DNA of 64,000 nucleotides from Ollibium composti (lineage in GTDB: Bacteria; Pseudomonadota; Alphaproteobacteria; Rhizobiales; Rhizobiaceae), in contig NZ_SSNY01000005.1 in the NCBI RefSeq assembly GCF_004801285.1, positions 1-64,000 of the forward strand, in the 5' to 3' direction. How positions within the stretch are numbered: the stretch's first letter is position 1; every line of letters begins with the position of its first letter. The notes below the pieces were generated by a model. That model was not told the origin of the DNA, ran no database searches, and saw only the letters and a program-made list of their open reading frames with translations. Shown in pieces: positions 55,887 to 64,000 of this stretch. The position numbers and the translations under genes are program-made.

Positions 55887-56209
55887 GAAGCTGGTCGCCG
55901 AAGGCGATCCGTCGTGCCGGTGGCACGACGGAAAGCTTCGAACGCGGGGGAGCTGCGAAGCAGCGGGCCCCCGGCCGGACGGCGGTGAAGCGCGCAGACG
56001 TAGTCCTCCCCCCTTGAGGGCATGACTGTCGCATAGCACGCATTACCCCCTCTTCGTCTCGGGCTACGCCCGATCCACCTCTCCCCCACTTCGTGAGGGG
56101 AGAGGATGGGTGCCAAGCCTGAGGCCGGCGTATCCTCTCCACCCGGAACGGGGGAGAGGTGGCGCGCGAAGCGCGACGGAGAGGGGGGCGAATCTCGTGT
56201 GTGATTCTC
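55887..56209. other. Gene-free stretch with repeats
   Basis: A 323-bp gap after the dipeptidase gene. It holds a partial repeat near 56004-56020 (TCCTCCCCCCTTGAGGG, related to the helicase repeats) and the mosaic repeat copy at 56046-56189. The next gene begins just after it. Confidence 0.65.
56046..56189 (-). repeat. Mosaic palindromic repeat, copy 2 (inverted)
   Basis: About 144 bp, matching 40013-40158 when read on the minus strand: CGGGGGAGAGGTGG and GTATCCTCTCCACCCGGAAC correspond to the central and terminal blocks of copy 1. The two copies are about 16 kb apart in inverse orientation. Confidence 0.85.
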
Positions 56210-56866
56210 ATGGACGCCCCCATGACCGCCTCCCGTGACGCTTTCATCGTTGCCAACACCGCGCTGACGGCACCGCCGCATGTGCCGGAAATCTGCCTGC
56301 ACCTTGCCGACGAGGCGCACGATCTGTGGCGTCGCACCGAGGAAGAGCTGGCCGCGATCGGCCTGCCGCCGCCATTCTGGGCCTTCGCCTGGGCCGGCGG
56401 GCAGGGGCTGGCGCGCTACGTGCTCGATCATCCCGGCACGGTGTCGGGCAAAAACGTGCTCGACTTCGCCTCCGGTTCCGGACTGGTCGCCATCGCCGCC
56501 GCCAAGGCCGGCGCGGCCAAAATCCTTGCCGCCGACATCGACCCTTTCTGCGAAGCGGCGATCCGCCTGAACGCGGCCCAAAACGGCGTGGCGGCCGATT
56601 TTTCGGACGAGGACTGGATCGGCCGCGACGGCGGCTGGGACGTCGTGCTGGCCGGCGACGTCTTCTACGACAAGCCCTTCGCCGAGCGCCTGCTGCCGTG
56701 GTTTTCAGCGCTCTATGCGCGCGGCGCCGAAATCCTGATCGGCGATCCCGGCCGCGCCTACCTGCCGAAAACCGGGCTCGAAAAGCTCGCCGTCTACGAA
56801 GTGCCGGTCACCCGCGCGCTGGAAGACGCCGAGGTGAAGCGCACGACGGTGTGGCGCTTCGGCTGA
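56210..56866 (+). CDS. SAM-dependent methyltransferase (ETFB lysine/METTL-type)
   Basis: About 218 residues. The class I methyltransferase fold shows motif I VLDFASGSGLVAIAAAKAGA, then AADIDPFCEAAIRLNAAQNGV, WDVVLAGDVFYDKPFAERLLPWF and LIGDPGRAYLP. This composite is seen in nicotinamide N-methyltransferase-like enzymes related to ETFB lysine methyltransferases. The substrate is not proven. ATG 56210 is used, though ATG 56222 is equally possible; a clear ribosome site is lacking because a repeat lies just upstream. Confidence 0.87.
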   Translation: MDAPMTASRDAFIVANTALTAPPHVPEICLHLADEAHDLWRRTEEELAAIGLPPPFWAFAWAGGQGLARYVLDHPGTVSGKNVLDFASGSGLVAIAAAKAGAAKILAADIDPFCEAAIRLNAAQNGVAADFSDEDWIGRDGGWDVVLAGDVFYDKPFAERLLPWFSALYARGAEILIGDPGRAYLPKTGLEKLAVYEVPVTRALEDAEVKRTTVWRFG

Positions 56867-56879
56867 CGGCAGCCGCCGG

Positions 56880-57797
56880 TCAGGCCTGCGTCTTCGCCGC
56901 TTCCGCCAGAATCCACTCGCGGAAGGCGGCGATGCGCGGATCGTCCGCTGCGCCCTGCGGATAGACGAGGAAATAGGCGAATTCCGGCGCGAGCCTGAGG
57001 CTGAGTTCGAGCGGCTGCACCAGCCGGCCTTCCGCAAGGTCGCCGGCGACCATCGCGGACTCGGCCAGCACGACGGCGCTGCCTTCGAGCGCCGCCTGCA
57101 ACAGTTCGGAAGACGTGCCGAAAACCACGGTGCGGCTGTCGTCGAAATCGTCGATGCCGGCGGCCGCCATCCACATCGGCCAATTCGGCCAGGTGATGCC
57201 CTGGCGCGACCACTCGATATGCGCCAGCGTGTAGTTCAGCAGGTCGCGCGGCTCGCTGATCGGCGGTCCCGAGCGCAGCAGTGTCGGGCTGCATACGGGG
57301 CCGAGCACGTCGTCGAACAGCCGGTGGGCGGCGAGGCCGGCATATTTGCCGGCGCCGAAACGCACGGCGACATCGACGTCGTCCTGCTCGAAGTCGCGCA
57401 GGTCGGACGAGACATCGAAGCGCAGTTCGATGTCGGGATGGGCCTCGCGGAAGGAGTCGACCCGCCGCATCAGCCATTTGGCGGCGAACTGGGCGTCGGC
57501 GCTGACCTTGAGCTGGCTCGCGCCGCGCTCCATCCTGCGCGCCCGCGCCACCGCGCGACCGAGAACGTCGAGCGCCTCGGCAGAGGCCTCCAGCACGAGC
57601 TCGCCGGCCTTGGTCGGCCGGATCGAGCGGCTGGTGCGGGTGAACAGGACCAGGCCGAGCTGGTCCTCGATTTCCTTGATCTGGTAGCTGACCGCCGCCG
57701 GCGTCAGCCCGAGTTCGTCCGCCGCGCGGGTAAAATTGAGGTGGCGGCCCGCCGCCTCCAGCGTCCTCAGCGCGCGTGTTCCGGGTATCGGGTGCAT
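56880..57797 (-). CDS. LysR-family regulator (GcvA-like)
   Basis: A 305-residue LysR-type regulator. The helix-turn-helix is ALRTLEAAGRHLNFTRAADELGLTPAAVSYQIKEIEDQLGLVLF, followed by an effector domain with LRDFEQDDVDVAVRFGAGKYAGL, typical of the GcvA subgroup. ATG 57797 has AAGGATGAG upstream; the frame is open to 57875. It is divergent from the small gene at 57931, a likely target. Confidence 0.93.
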   Translation of the reverse strand: MHPIPGTRALRTLEAAGRHLNFTRAADELGLTPAAVSYQIKEIEDQLGLVLFTRTSRSIRPTKAGELVLEASAEALDVLGRAVARARRMERGASQLKVSADAQFAAKWLMRRVDSFREAHPDIELRFDVSSDLRDFEQDDVDVAVRFGAGKYAGLAAHRLFDDVLGPVCSPTLLRSGPPISEPRDLLNYTLAHIEWSRQGITWPNWPMWMAAAGIDDFDDSRTVVFGTSSELLQAALEGSAVVLAESAMVAGDLAEGRLVQPLELSLRLAPEFAYFLVYPQGAADDPRIAAFREWILAEAAKTQA

Positions 57798-57930
57798 CTC
57801 ATCCTTCAAGGAATATTTGATGATCTGATAAGAACTACTCGTTTCTCTCTTTTGCTTCAATGGGTCATTGTTCACTCATCGCAGAAACAAAAAGCCAGGC
57901 TTGATGTCGGGCCATGAAAGGAACAAGGCC

Positions 57931-58170
57931 ATGACCAGCTATATCCTGACCCGTCCGGTCCCCCTCTGGAAAAAGCTGCTCGACAGTCTCGTCGATCGCC
58001 GCCCCGCCGCCGGAAACGTCCCCGCTGTGCCGATCCAGGAGATCGAGGGGCTGAGCGACAGCCTGCTCGAGGATATCGGCATCGATCCGCGCAGCGTGCC
58101 GCGCCCCTCGCACGAGGCGACCGTCAGCCTCGGACTCTCGGAGCGCGGCTGGATACCGGGCCGGCGCTGA
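57931..58170 (+). CDS. Small DUF1127-like protein
   Basis: A 79-residue protein. The segment EIEGLSDSLLEDIGIDPRSVPR matches the DUF1127 pattern (L-S-D-x2-L-x-D-I-G-I), although the usual Arg-rich N-terminal helix is replaced by TRPVPLWKKLLDSLVDR. DUF1127 proteins in Alphaproteobacteria modulate RNA turnover, phosphate and carbon responses. It is divergent from the LysR gene. Confidence 0.72.
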   Translation: MTSYILTRPVPLWKKLLDSLVDRRPAAGNVPAVPIQEIEGLSDSLLEDIGIDPRSVPRPSHEATVSLGLSERGWIPGRR

Positions 58171-58212
58171 TCTTCAGAGCGGTTCTGATTTTAACAGAAT
58201 CGGCAGGGCCGC

Positions 58213-58236
58213 TCTATCTCTTTGTTTTAGCTGTAT
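58213..58236. repeat. Copy 2 of the rhizobial AT-rich intergenic motif
   Basis: Contains TCTATCTCTTTGTTTTAGCT. It is preceded by an imperfect hairpin (AGAGCGG ... CCGCTCT, 58177-58215) and followed by GGACGCAAAACCG. It is the partner of 30423-30446. Confidence 0.65.
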
Positions 58237-58278
58237 TTTCCGGACGCAAAACCGTTTCACGCTTTTGCTGGAAACGCT

Positions 58279-58875
58279 CTAACGCACCACCTTGAGCACC
58301 GTGCCGGCGCCGAGATGCGGCAGAAGCCGCGCCATGGCGCGCGGGCTCACCGCCACGCAGCCCTCGGTCGGCGTGAAACCCGGCCGCGCCAGATGGAAGA
58401 AGATGGCGCTGCCGCGCCCGCGCCGGCGCGGCGAAATGTTCCAGTCCAGCACCAGGCAGGCGTCGTAGAGCCGGTCGTCGCGCTTCATGCGCTCGTGACC
58501 GGAGCGATACGGGATTTTGACCGGCCGGTTGTAGTTGCGGTCGTCCGGCATATCGCACCAGCCGAGAGCGGCGCCGATCGGCCGCATTTCGAGCCGCGTG
58601 CGGCGCGCGCCGGCGAACCGGTCGCCGCGAAAATAGCCCGACAGGATGCGCATCGCCGCCAGCGGCGTGCCGCCATCGCCCTCGCGCTTGTTCGCCACGA
58701 TGCCGCCACGCCCCAGCGCGCAGGGAATGACCAGTTGCCCTGCCTTCATGAGCCCCTGCGTCGGATGCCCCGGACGGGGGCGCACGACGATGGCCGAGAG
58801 CGCGGCAGGTGATTTTCCACTGCCGATCTTGCTTGCGCCGTTTTTCGGGTATGATCGTTTCACGGAACAAATCAC
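58279..58875 (-). CDS. L,D-transpeptidase-family protein
   Basis: About 198 residues if started at GTG 58875. The YkuD-type catalytic domain shows FFHLARPGFTPTEGCVAVS with His161 and nucleophile Cys173, and the early IVVRPRPGHPTQGLMKAGQLVIPCALGRGGI is the common start of this rhizobial subgroup. The domain cross-links peptidoglycan or attaches proteins to it. A clear signal peptide is not seen, and the start is uncertain (GTG 58863 also possible). Confidence 0.82.
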   Translation of the reverse strand: MICSVKRSYPKNGASKIGSGKSPAALSAIVVRPRPGHPTQGLMKAGQLVIPCALGRGGIVANKREGDGGTPLAAMRILSGYFRGDRFAGARRTRLEMRPIGAALGWCDMPDDRNYNRPVKIPYRSGHERMKRDDRLYDACLVLDWNISPRRRGRGSAIFFHLARPGFTPTEGCVAVSPRAMARLLPHLGAGTVLKVVR

Positions 58876-58979
58876 TGTGAACGCCTGTTGTTGCGGTCAG
58901 CTTCCGCATAAACGGGCGACGGTCAACCCGCCGGCACTCGGCAAGACAGTTTTTTTATTGCGAAACAACGGATTGATCC

Positions 58980-59663
58980 ATGACCTCACGCACCATCCTG
59001 ATTGTCGACGACGACGATGACCTGCGCTCGACGCTGGTCGAGCAGCTGTCGCTCTACGAGGAGTTCGACATCCAGCAGGAAACGACCGCGGCCAAGGGCA
59101 TCACTGCGGCTCGCGCCGGCATGGTCGACCTGCTCATCATGGACGTCGGCCTGCCCGACATGGACGGCCGCGAGGCGGTGAAGCTGTTGCGCAAGGGCGG
59201 CTACAAGGCGCCCATCGTCATGCTGACCGGCCATGACACCGATTCCGACACCATCCTCGGGCTGGAGGCCGGCGCCAACGACTATGTGACGAAGCCGTTC
59301 CGCTTCGCCGTGTTGCTCGCCCGCATCCGGGCGCAGTTGCGCCAGCACGAACAGAGCGAGGACGCCACCTTCGCCATCGGCCCCTACACCTTCAAGCCGA
59401 GCCAGAAGCTGCTCATCGACCAGCGCGGCGGCAAGGTGCGGCTGACCGAGAAGGAAGCCTCCATCATCAAGTACCTCTACCGCGCCGAGCAGAAGGTGGT
59501 GACGCGCGACGTGCTTCTGGAGGAGGTCTGGGGCTACAATTCCGGCGTCACCACCCACACGCTGGAAACGCATGTCTACCGCCTACGCCAGAAGATCGAG
59601 CGCGATCCTTCCAATGCTGAAATTCTTGTGACAGAAAGCGGCGGCTACAAACTGGTTCCCTGA
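58980..59663 (+). CDS. cenR: OmpR-type response regulator, CenR-like
   Basis: A 227-residue response regulator. The receiver has acidic residues D10-D14, phospho-acceptor Asp55 (LIMDVGLPD), Thr83 and Lys105 (TKPFRFAVLLARIRAQLRQHEQSEDATFAIGPY is strongly CenR-like). The C-terminal winged helix (VRLTEKEASIIKYLYR ... TLETHVYRLRQKIE) is OmpR-type. The neighbourhood (CNB protein, then xth) is the arrangement I recall for CenR in Sinorhizobium; CenR controls envelope integrity and is essential there. No kinase gene is adjacent. Confidence 0.85.
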   Translation: MTSRTILIVDDDDDLRSTLVEQLSLYEEFDIQQETTAAKGITAARAGMVDLLIMDVGLPDMDGREAVKLLRKGGYKAPIVMLTGHDTDSDTILGLEAGANDYVTKPFRFAVLLARIRAQLRQHEQSEDATFAIGPYTFKPSQKLLIDQRGGKVRLTEKEASIIKYLYRAEQKVVTRDVLLEEVWGYNSGVTTHTLETHVYRLRQKIERDPSNAEILVTESGGYKLVP

Positions 59664-59779
59664 GAATGAGCGCCTGGCACGGGAAGGCGCTACATTGTTA
59701 ACCAGCTTGCTGGTCAAATGCCGAATCGGCGGGGGCGCGCGAGGAGGGAATGGCCTGACGGCCGGGGACATGATCGCAA

Positions 59780-60235
59780 ATGGCGCTGGATGACGACGTT
59801 CGCATCCTCTCGCGCGTGGGGCTGTTCGAGGGCTTCACGCCCGAGCAGTTGCGCCTGCTTGCCTTCGGCGCGGAGACGACGGCGCTGCCGGCCGAGCGCA
59901 AGCTCTACCGCGAGGACGACGAGGCCGATTCGGCCTATGTCGTGGTCGCCGGCCGCATCGTGTTCTATCGCGAGGCGGATGGCGCGCATGTGCCCATCGG
60001 CTTCGCCGAAGCGGGCTCCATCCTCGGCGAACTGGCGCTGATCGCCGACACGAGACGGCTCACCAGCGCCTCGGCGGCGGTCGATTCCGAAATCCTGCGG
60101 CTGAACCGCAAGATGTTCCGCCGCATCCTCGAGGAATATCCCGATATCGCCGTCCAGCTCCACCAGCGCATCGCCGACGAATTGCAGGCGCTGATCGAGC
60201 GCATCGAACAGGTGGCGCCGCGCTTCGCCGAGTGA
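59780..60235 (+). CDS. Cyclic-nucleotide-binding-domain protein
   Basis: A 151-residue protein consisting of one CNB (CAP-type) domain: VGLFEGFTPEQLRLLAFGAETTALPAERKLYREDD, then GSILGELALIADTRRLTSASA, which is the phosphate-binding-cassette position. The cassette Arg is retained, but the TSASA variant is not the canonical RSATA. No helix-turn-helix follows, so it is not a transcription factor of the CRP kind. It follows cenR by 116 bp on the same strand. Confidence 0.9.
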   Translation: MALDDDVRILSRVGLFEGFTPEQLRLLAFGAETTALPAERKLYREDDEADSAYVVVAGRIVFYREADGAHVPIGFAEAGSILGELALIADTRRLTSASAAVDSEILRLNRKMFRRILEEYPDIAVQLHQRIADELQALIERIEQVAPRFAE

Positions 60236-60252
60236 GGCGCGCGGCGGTCCCG

Positions 60253-61059
60253 TCAATCCAGGTCGAAGCGCGCGATGACCGGCACATGGTCGGAAGGCCG
60301 CTCCCAGCCGCGTGCCTCGCGCAGGATCTCGTAGCCGGCAAAGGGCGGCACCAGATTGGCCGATGACCAGACATGGTCGAGCCGGCGGCCGCGGTCGGAG
60401 GCCTGCCAGTCCTGCGCCCGGTAGCTCCACCACGTATAGAGTTTCTGCTCGTAAGGCACGTTGAGCCGCATCAGGTCGACCCATTCGCCGGCCTTGCGCA
60501 TGGCCTCGAAGCTCTCCGTCTCGACCGGGGTGTGGGAGACGATTTTGAGCAACTGCTTGTGCGACCAGACATCGTGTTCGAGCGGCGCGATGTTGAGGTC
60601 GCCGACGAGGATCGAGGAGGAAAAGTCGTCCTGTTCGGCACGAACCGCGTTCATCTCGGCGACGAAATCGAGCTTGTGCCTGAACTTCCAGTTGATCTCG
60701 GGGTCCGGCTCGTCGCCGCCGGCCGGAACGTAGAAATTATGCAAAAGGATCGACCGGCCGCCCGCCGATACGCGCACCGACAGGTGGCGGCTGTCCTCGA
60801 TGCCGCAGAAGCGGCGCTTCTCCACCACCTCCAGCGGGCGGCGCGAAACTGTGGCGACGCCGTGATAGCCCTTCTGGCCGAAGATCGCGATGTGCTGGTA
60901 GCCGAGGCCACGGAAGGCGTCGAACGGGAACAGGTCGTCCGGGCACTTGGTTTCCTGCAGGCACAGCACGTCCGGCGCCCGCTCGGCAAGCAGCCGCTCG
61001 ACAAGAGGCATGCGCAGGCGAACGGAGTTGATGTTCCAGGTGGCGAGGGTGAAGGGCAT
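60253..61059 (-). CDS. xth: Exodeoxyribonuclease III
   Basis: A 268-residue AP endonuclease of the ExoIII (EEP) family. Motifs LCLQETKCPDDLFP, VATVSRRPLE, GDLNIAPLEHDVW and the C-terminal RRLDHVW/SDHVPVIARF are all present. It acts in base-excision repair as AP endonuclease and 3-prime exonuclease. It is convergent with the CNB gene. The start MPFTLATWNINSVRLRM is the family start. Confidence 0.95.
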   Translation of the reverse strand: MPFTLATWNINSVRLRMPLVERLLAERAPDVLCLQETKCPDDLFPFDAFRGLGYQHIAIFGQKGYHGVATVSRRPLEVVEKRRFCGIEDSRHLSVRVSAGGRSILLHNFYVPAGGDEPDPEINWKFRHKLDFVAEMNAVRAEQDDFSSSILVGDLNIAPLEHDVWSHKQLLKIVSHTPVETESFEAMRKAGEWVDLMRLNVPYEQKLYTWWSYRAQDWQASDRGRRLDHVWSSANLVPPFAGYEILREARGWERPSDHVPVIARFDLD

Positions 61060-61178
61060 TCGGCTGAGGCAGGCGTGAGAAAAAGACGGCGAACCCTGCC
61101 AGCCGTTGCGTTCAAAGACAAGTCGTCCGCCGCCCGCCGGCCGGTTGCCGGCTGATTTCCACAGGCGTTACGCGATGG

Positions 61179-61868
61179 TCAACGGTTGCTCTTCTTCGCG
61201 TTCAGCTCACGGTTGGCCGTGTAGTCGATCTTGAAGGTGTCGGCGGCGAAATTGACGCCTTCCCTGGTGTTGAAGATCATCACCGTGGTGTCCTTGCCCT
61301 GTGCGTCGGTGATGGTCCACTGGCGCAGTTCGTAGGTCTTCGGATCGAACATCATGGTGATCTTCGAATTGCCGAACACCTGCTTGTCGGCAAGCTGGAT
61401 GGTGGTCAGGTCGTCTTCCTGCTTGATGCCCGTCACCTTGCCGCCGGAGAGGTCGATGCGGTCGTCGAGCAGGAGCTTGAGCGGCGTCTTGGACAGCGGG
61501 TAGAGATCGGAGGTCCTGAGCTTCTTGTTGAGGATGACCACCGACTGGCCGTCGGAGATGACGCGGAAATCGGAGGCGCCGTCATAGTTGAAGCGGATCT
61601 TGCCCGGCCGCTCGAGGAAGAACTTGCCGCCCGTCTGCTCGCCCTTGGGGCCGAACTGGACGAACTCGCCGGTCATCGTCTTCACGGCGGAGAAATGGTC
61701 GGCGATCTTCTGTGCCACGTCCGGCGCGGCGGCCTCGGCCGGCCGGAGCAGCCGCAGGCCGGGGGCGAGGTTGAGCGCGGCCGTACCGGCGAGCGCGAGG
61801 CCAAGGCCGAGCAGGTGCCGGCGCGTCGGGGCGAACGTGCTTGTCCGGGCAAGGCGATCTGTGGTCAT
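61179..61868 (-). CDS. lolA: Outer-membrane lipoprotein carrier protein LolA, Tat-type signal
   Basis: A 229-residue periplasmic chaperone for outer-membrane lipoproteins. The N-terminus has a twin-arginine TRRHLLG followed by a hydrophobic stretch and cleavage near PAEAA. The mature part shows VKTMTGEFVQFGPKGEQTGGKFFLERPGKIRFNYDGASDFRVISDGQSVVILNKKL, the LolA core. It is downstream of ftsK on the same strand. The frame is open to 62282 through ftsK sequence; ATG 61868 is the first plausible start. Confidence 0.92.
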   Translation of the reverse strand: MTTDRLARTSTFAPTRRHLLGLGLALAGTAALNLAPGLRLLRPAEAAAPDVAQKIADHFSAVKTMTGEFVQFGPKGEQTGGKFFLERPGKIRFNYDGASDFRVISDGQSVVILNKKLRTSDLYPLSKTPLKLLLDDRIDLSGGKVTGIKQEDDLTTIQLADKQVFGNSKITMMFDPKTYELRQWTITDAQGKDTTVMIFNTREGVNFAADTFKIDYTANRELNAKKSNR

Positions 61869-61977
61869 GGCTCTCACGTCCTTATTTGCTGTGCGACAGT
61901 GTCTGGTCCCCCAGTTGGGCTGAAGTTTGGCGCCTGAAGAAACACGTTGCCGCGGCTTCGGGTTCCCTGCGGGTCGA

Positions 61978-64000
61978 TCAGAACTTGTCGTCCTCGGTCG
62001 GCACGAGGATCTCGCGCTTGCCGGCGTGGTTGGCCGGGCCGACGACGCCTTCCTTCTCCATCCGCTCGATGATCGAGGCGGCCTTGTTGTAGCCGATGCC
62101 GAGCCGGCGCTGGATGTAGCTGGTCGAGGCCTTGCCGTCGCGCAGCACCACCGCCACCGCCTGGTCGTAGGGATCGTCGGACTCGTCGAAATTGCCGCCG
62201 CCGGAGCCGCTCTTGCCCGAAGGCGCGTCGTCGTCTTCTGCCTCGTCGTCCTCGGTGATGGCGTCGAGATATTCCGGCACACCCTGCAGTTTCAGGTGCT
62301 GGACGATCTTTTCCACCTCGTCGTCGGAGACGAACGGACCGTGGACACGCTGGATGCGGCCGCCGCCGGCCATGTAGAGCATGTCGCCCATGCCGAGCAG
62401 CTGTTCGGCGCCCTGCTCGCCCAGGATGGTGCGCGAATCGATCTTCGACGTCACCTGGAAGGAGATGCGGGTGGGGAAGTTGGCCTTGATGGTACCGGTG
62501 ATGACGTCCACCGACGGACGCTGCGTCGCCATGATGACATGGATGCCGGCGGCGCGCGCCATCTGGGCGAGACGCTGCACCGCACCTTCGATATCCTTGC
62601 CGGCGACCATCATCAGGTCGGCCATCTCGTCGATGATGACGACGATGTAGGGCATCGGCTCGAGATCGAGGTTCTCCGTCTCGTAGATCGCCTCGCCGGT
62701 CTGGCGATCGAAGCCGGTCTGCACGGTGCGCTGGATCTGCTCGCCCTTCTTCTCGGCCTGCGCGACGCGCTGGTTGAAGCCGTCGATGTTGCGCACGCCG
62801 ACCTTGGACATCTTGCGGTAGCGGTCCTCCATCTCGCGCACGGTCCATTTGAGCGCGACGACGGCCTTCTTCGGGTCGGTGACGACGGGGGTCAGAAGAT
62901 GCGGGATGCCGTCGTAGACCGACAGTTCCAGCATCTTCGGGTCGATCATGATGAGGCGGCATTCCTCGGGCTTCAGCCGGTAGAGCAGCGACAGGATCAT
63001 GGTGTTGATGGCGACCGACTTGCCCGAGCCGGTGGTGCCGGCGACCAGCACGTGCGGCATCTTGGCGATGTCGACGATGACGGCCTCGCCATTGATCGTC
63101 TTGCCGAGCGCCAGCGCGAGCTTCGCCTTGGTCTGCTCGAAATCGCGGCTGGCCAGGATCTCGCGCAGGTACACCATCTCGCGCTTGGCGTTGGGCAGCT
63201 CGATGCCGATGGCGTTGCGGCCGGGCACGACGGCGACGCGCGCGGCGATGGCACTCATCGAGCGGGCGATGTCGTCGGCCAGGCCGATGACGCGGCTCGA
63301 CTTGATGCCCGGCGCCGGCTCCAGTTCGTAGAGGGTGACGACGGGGCCGGGGCGGACCGCAATGATCTCGCCCTTGACGCCGAAATCCTCCAGCACGCCT
63401 TCCAGCAGGCGGGCGTTCTGCTCCAGCGCCTCCTTCGACAGCGAGGCGTCGCGCACGACGTTCTTCGGCTCCGACAGGAAATGCAGTGACGGCATCTCGA
63501 AATGGCCGCTGGCGAGCATCGAGGTCTGCGCCTCGCGATGGGCGCGCACGCCCGGCTGCGGGCGCGGCGCCGGCGTCTCGACGCGGGTGGCGGCGTCGGA
63601 GCGGAAGGCGCGCACCTCGGTGGCCGGCGCCTGCGGCGCATGCGCGGCGGGCTCCGGCGCGAAATCGTTGATGTCCTCGTCCTCGCCCTCGTCGTAGAAA
63701 TCGGTATCGGCGGGATCGAGCGCGGGCGCGCGGCCGCCGACCATGGAGGCGAAGAATTCCGGCTCGACGCGGGCGCGGCCGGCCTGGCTCAGCCGCACCT
63801 CTTCCATTTCCGCTACCTCGACGCGCTCGGCGGCGCGACGCCAGGCGCTGCTGGAGGGCTGAGGGGCCTCTTCTTCGAAGCCGAACTCGTCCTGCCGGCT
63901 GCGGCGCTGCGCGGCGCGGCGGTGCAGGAAGGCGCGGAAGGACAGCCACCAGTGGGTGATGGCGCCGAGCGCCAGAATGCCCTCGTTGTCGTCGTCGTCT
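61978..64000 (-). CDS. ftsK: DNA translocase FtsK, C-terminal part (runs off window)
   Basis: The coding frame reaches 64000 without a stop codon, giving about 674 C-terminal codons. A Glu/Asp-rich linker ([17 protein letters not shown]) is followed by the ATPase with Walker [15 protein letters not shown] and Walker [15 protein letters not shown]. The C-terminal gamma winged helix ([38 protein letters not shown]) recognises KOPS sites and activates XerCD at dif. It pumps chromosomal DNA at the division septum. N-terminal membrane segments would lie beyond the edge. Confidence 0.97.
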   Translation of the reverse strand, partial: DDDDNEGILALGAITHWWLSFRAFLHRRAAQRRSRQDEFGFEEEAPQPSSSAWRRAAERVEVAEMEEVRLSQAGRARVEPEFFASMVGGRAPALDPADTDFYDEGEDEDINDFAPEPAAHAPQAPATEVRAFRSDAATRVETPAPRPQPGVRAHREAQTSMLASGHFEMPSLHFLSEPKNVVRDASLSKEALEQNARLLEGVLEDFGVKGEIIAVRPGPVVTLYELEPAPGIKSSRVIGLADDIARSMSAIAARVAVVPGRNAIGIELPNAKREMVYLREILASRDFEQTKAKLALALGKTINGEAVIVDIAKMPHVLVAGTTGSGKSVAINTMILSLLYRLKPEECRLIMIDPKMLELSVYDGIPHLLTPVVTDPKKAVVALKWTVREMEDRYRKMSKVGVRNIDGFNQRVAQAEKKGEQIQRTVQTGFDRQTGEAIYETENLDLEPMPYIVVIIDEMADLMMVAGKDIEGAVQRLAQMARAAGIHVIMATQRPSVDVITGTIKANFPTRISFQVTSKIDSRTILGEQGAEQLLGMGDMLYMAGGGRIQRVHGPFVSDDEVEKIVQHLKLQGVPEYLDAITEDDEAEDDDAPSGKSGSGGGNFDESDDPYDQAVAVVLRDGKASTSYIQRRLGIGYNKAASIIERMEKEGVVGPANHAGKREILVPTEDDKF

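Overview
The window is a GC-rich, gene-dense stretch of alphaproteobacterial chromosome. It most resembles Rhizobiales of the Mesorhizobium/Phyllobacteriaceae type. This is judged from a 180-kDa-class NAD-glutamate dehydrogenase, the phbA/phbB/phaR set, a SUV3-like helicase next to an S4 protein, FdxA and CarD, a CenR-type response regulator followed by a cyclic-nucleotide-binding protein and xth, and the ftsK-lolA order. It holds about 66 credible protein genes. I found no rRNA, tRNA, CRISPR array, prophage or transposase. High third-position GC gives many long open antisense frames, the longest being 1641 codons opposite the glutamate dehydrogenase; these are treated as shadows.

Layout: 0.4-5.2 kb, NAD-GDH (-). 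5.4-9 kb, an AhpD-like enzyme, a CopG/ParE and a VapB/VapC toxin-antitoxin pair, each with a palindromic operator candidate, and two amino-acid/metabolite exporters between them. 9-14.6 kb, typA, small envelope proteins, an ACT protein and the ffh-aroQ-rpsP translation/secretion cluster. 15-22 kb, membrane and cell-wall genes (DUF2270, CPBP protease, lytic transglycosylase), a secreted protein built of repeated two-cysteine units, glmM, and an outer-membrane beta-barrel with an upstream CtrA-type box. 22.1-29.7 kb, a tightly overlapping operon: peptide-type ABC importer, cytoplasmic metallohydrolase and IclR regulator. 30-37 kb, M32 and M20 peptidases, a GntR-nitroreductase pair with operator-like repeats, an ABC exporter and rpmE. 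37-45.6 kb, TetR-DUF1772, divergent efp/epmA, yebC-SelW, an ArsR-SRPBCC-VOC-SRPBCC cluster, terC, and ymdB with 5-formyl-THF cyclo-ligase. 45.8-54.7 kb, carD, fdxA, an S4 protein, the helicase, phbB-phbA and divergent phaR. 54.8-64 kb, an M19 dipeptidase, a methyltransferase, LysR, a small DUF1127-like gene, an L,D-transpeptidase, cenR, a CNB protein, xth, lolA and the C-terminal two-thirds of ftsK, which runs off the right edge.

The strongest signals outside ordinary genes are these. (i) A 645-bp gene-free region upstream of the helicase packs eleven GANTC (CcrM) sites, several at 11-bp spacing, plus four GTTAAC hexamers. (ii) Two copies of a palindromic repeat sit in inverse orientation and are translated in frame within the helicase tail. 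(iii) A ~145-bp mosaic repeat occurs at 40.0 and 56.0 kb in opposite orientation. (iv) Several sharp operator-like palindromes lie at regulator/target borders (ArsR, GntR, RHH, VapB). No complete, clearly new multi-gene system is evident; the island in (i) and the IclR-metallohydrolase-importer operon are the best candidates for follow-up.
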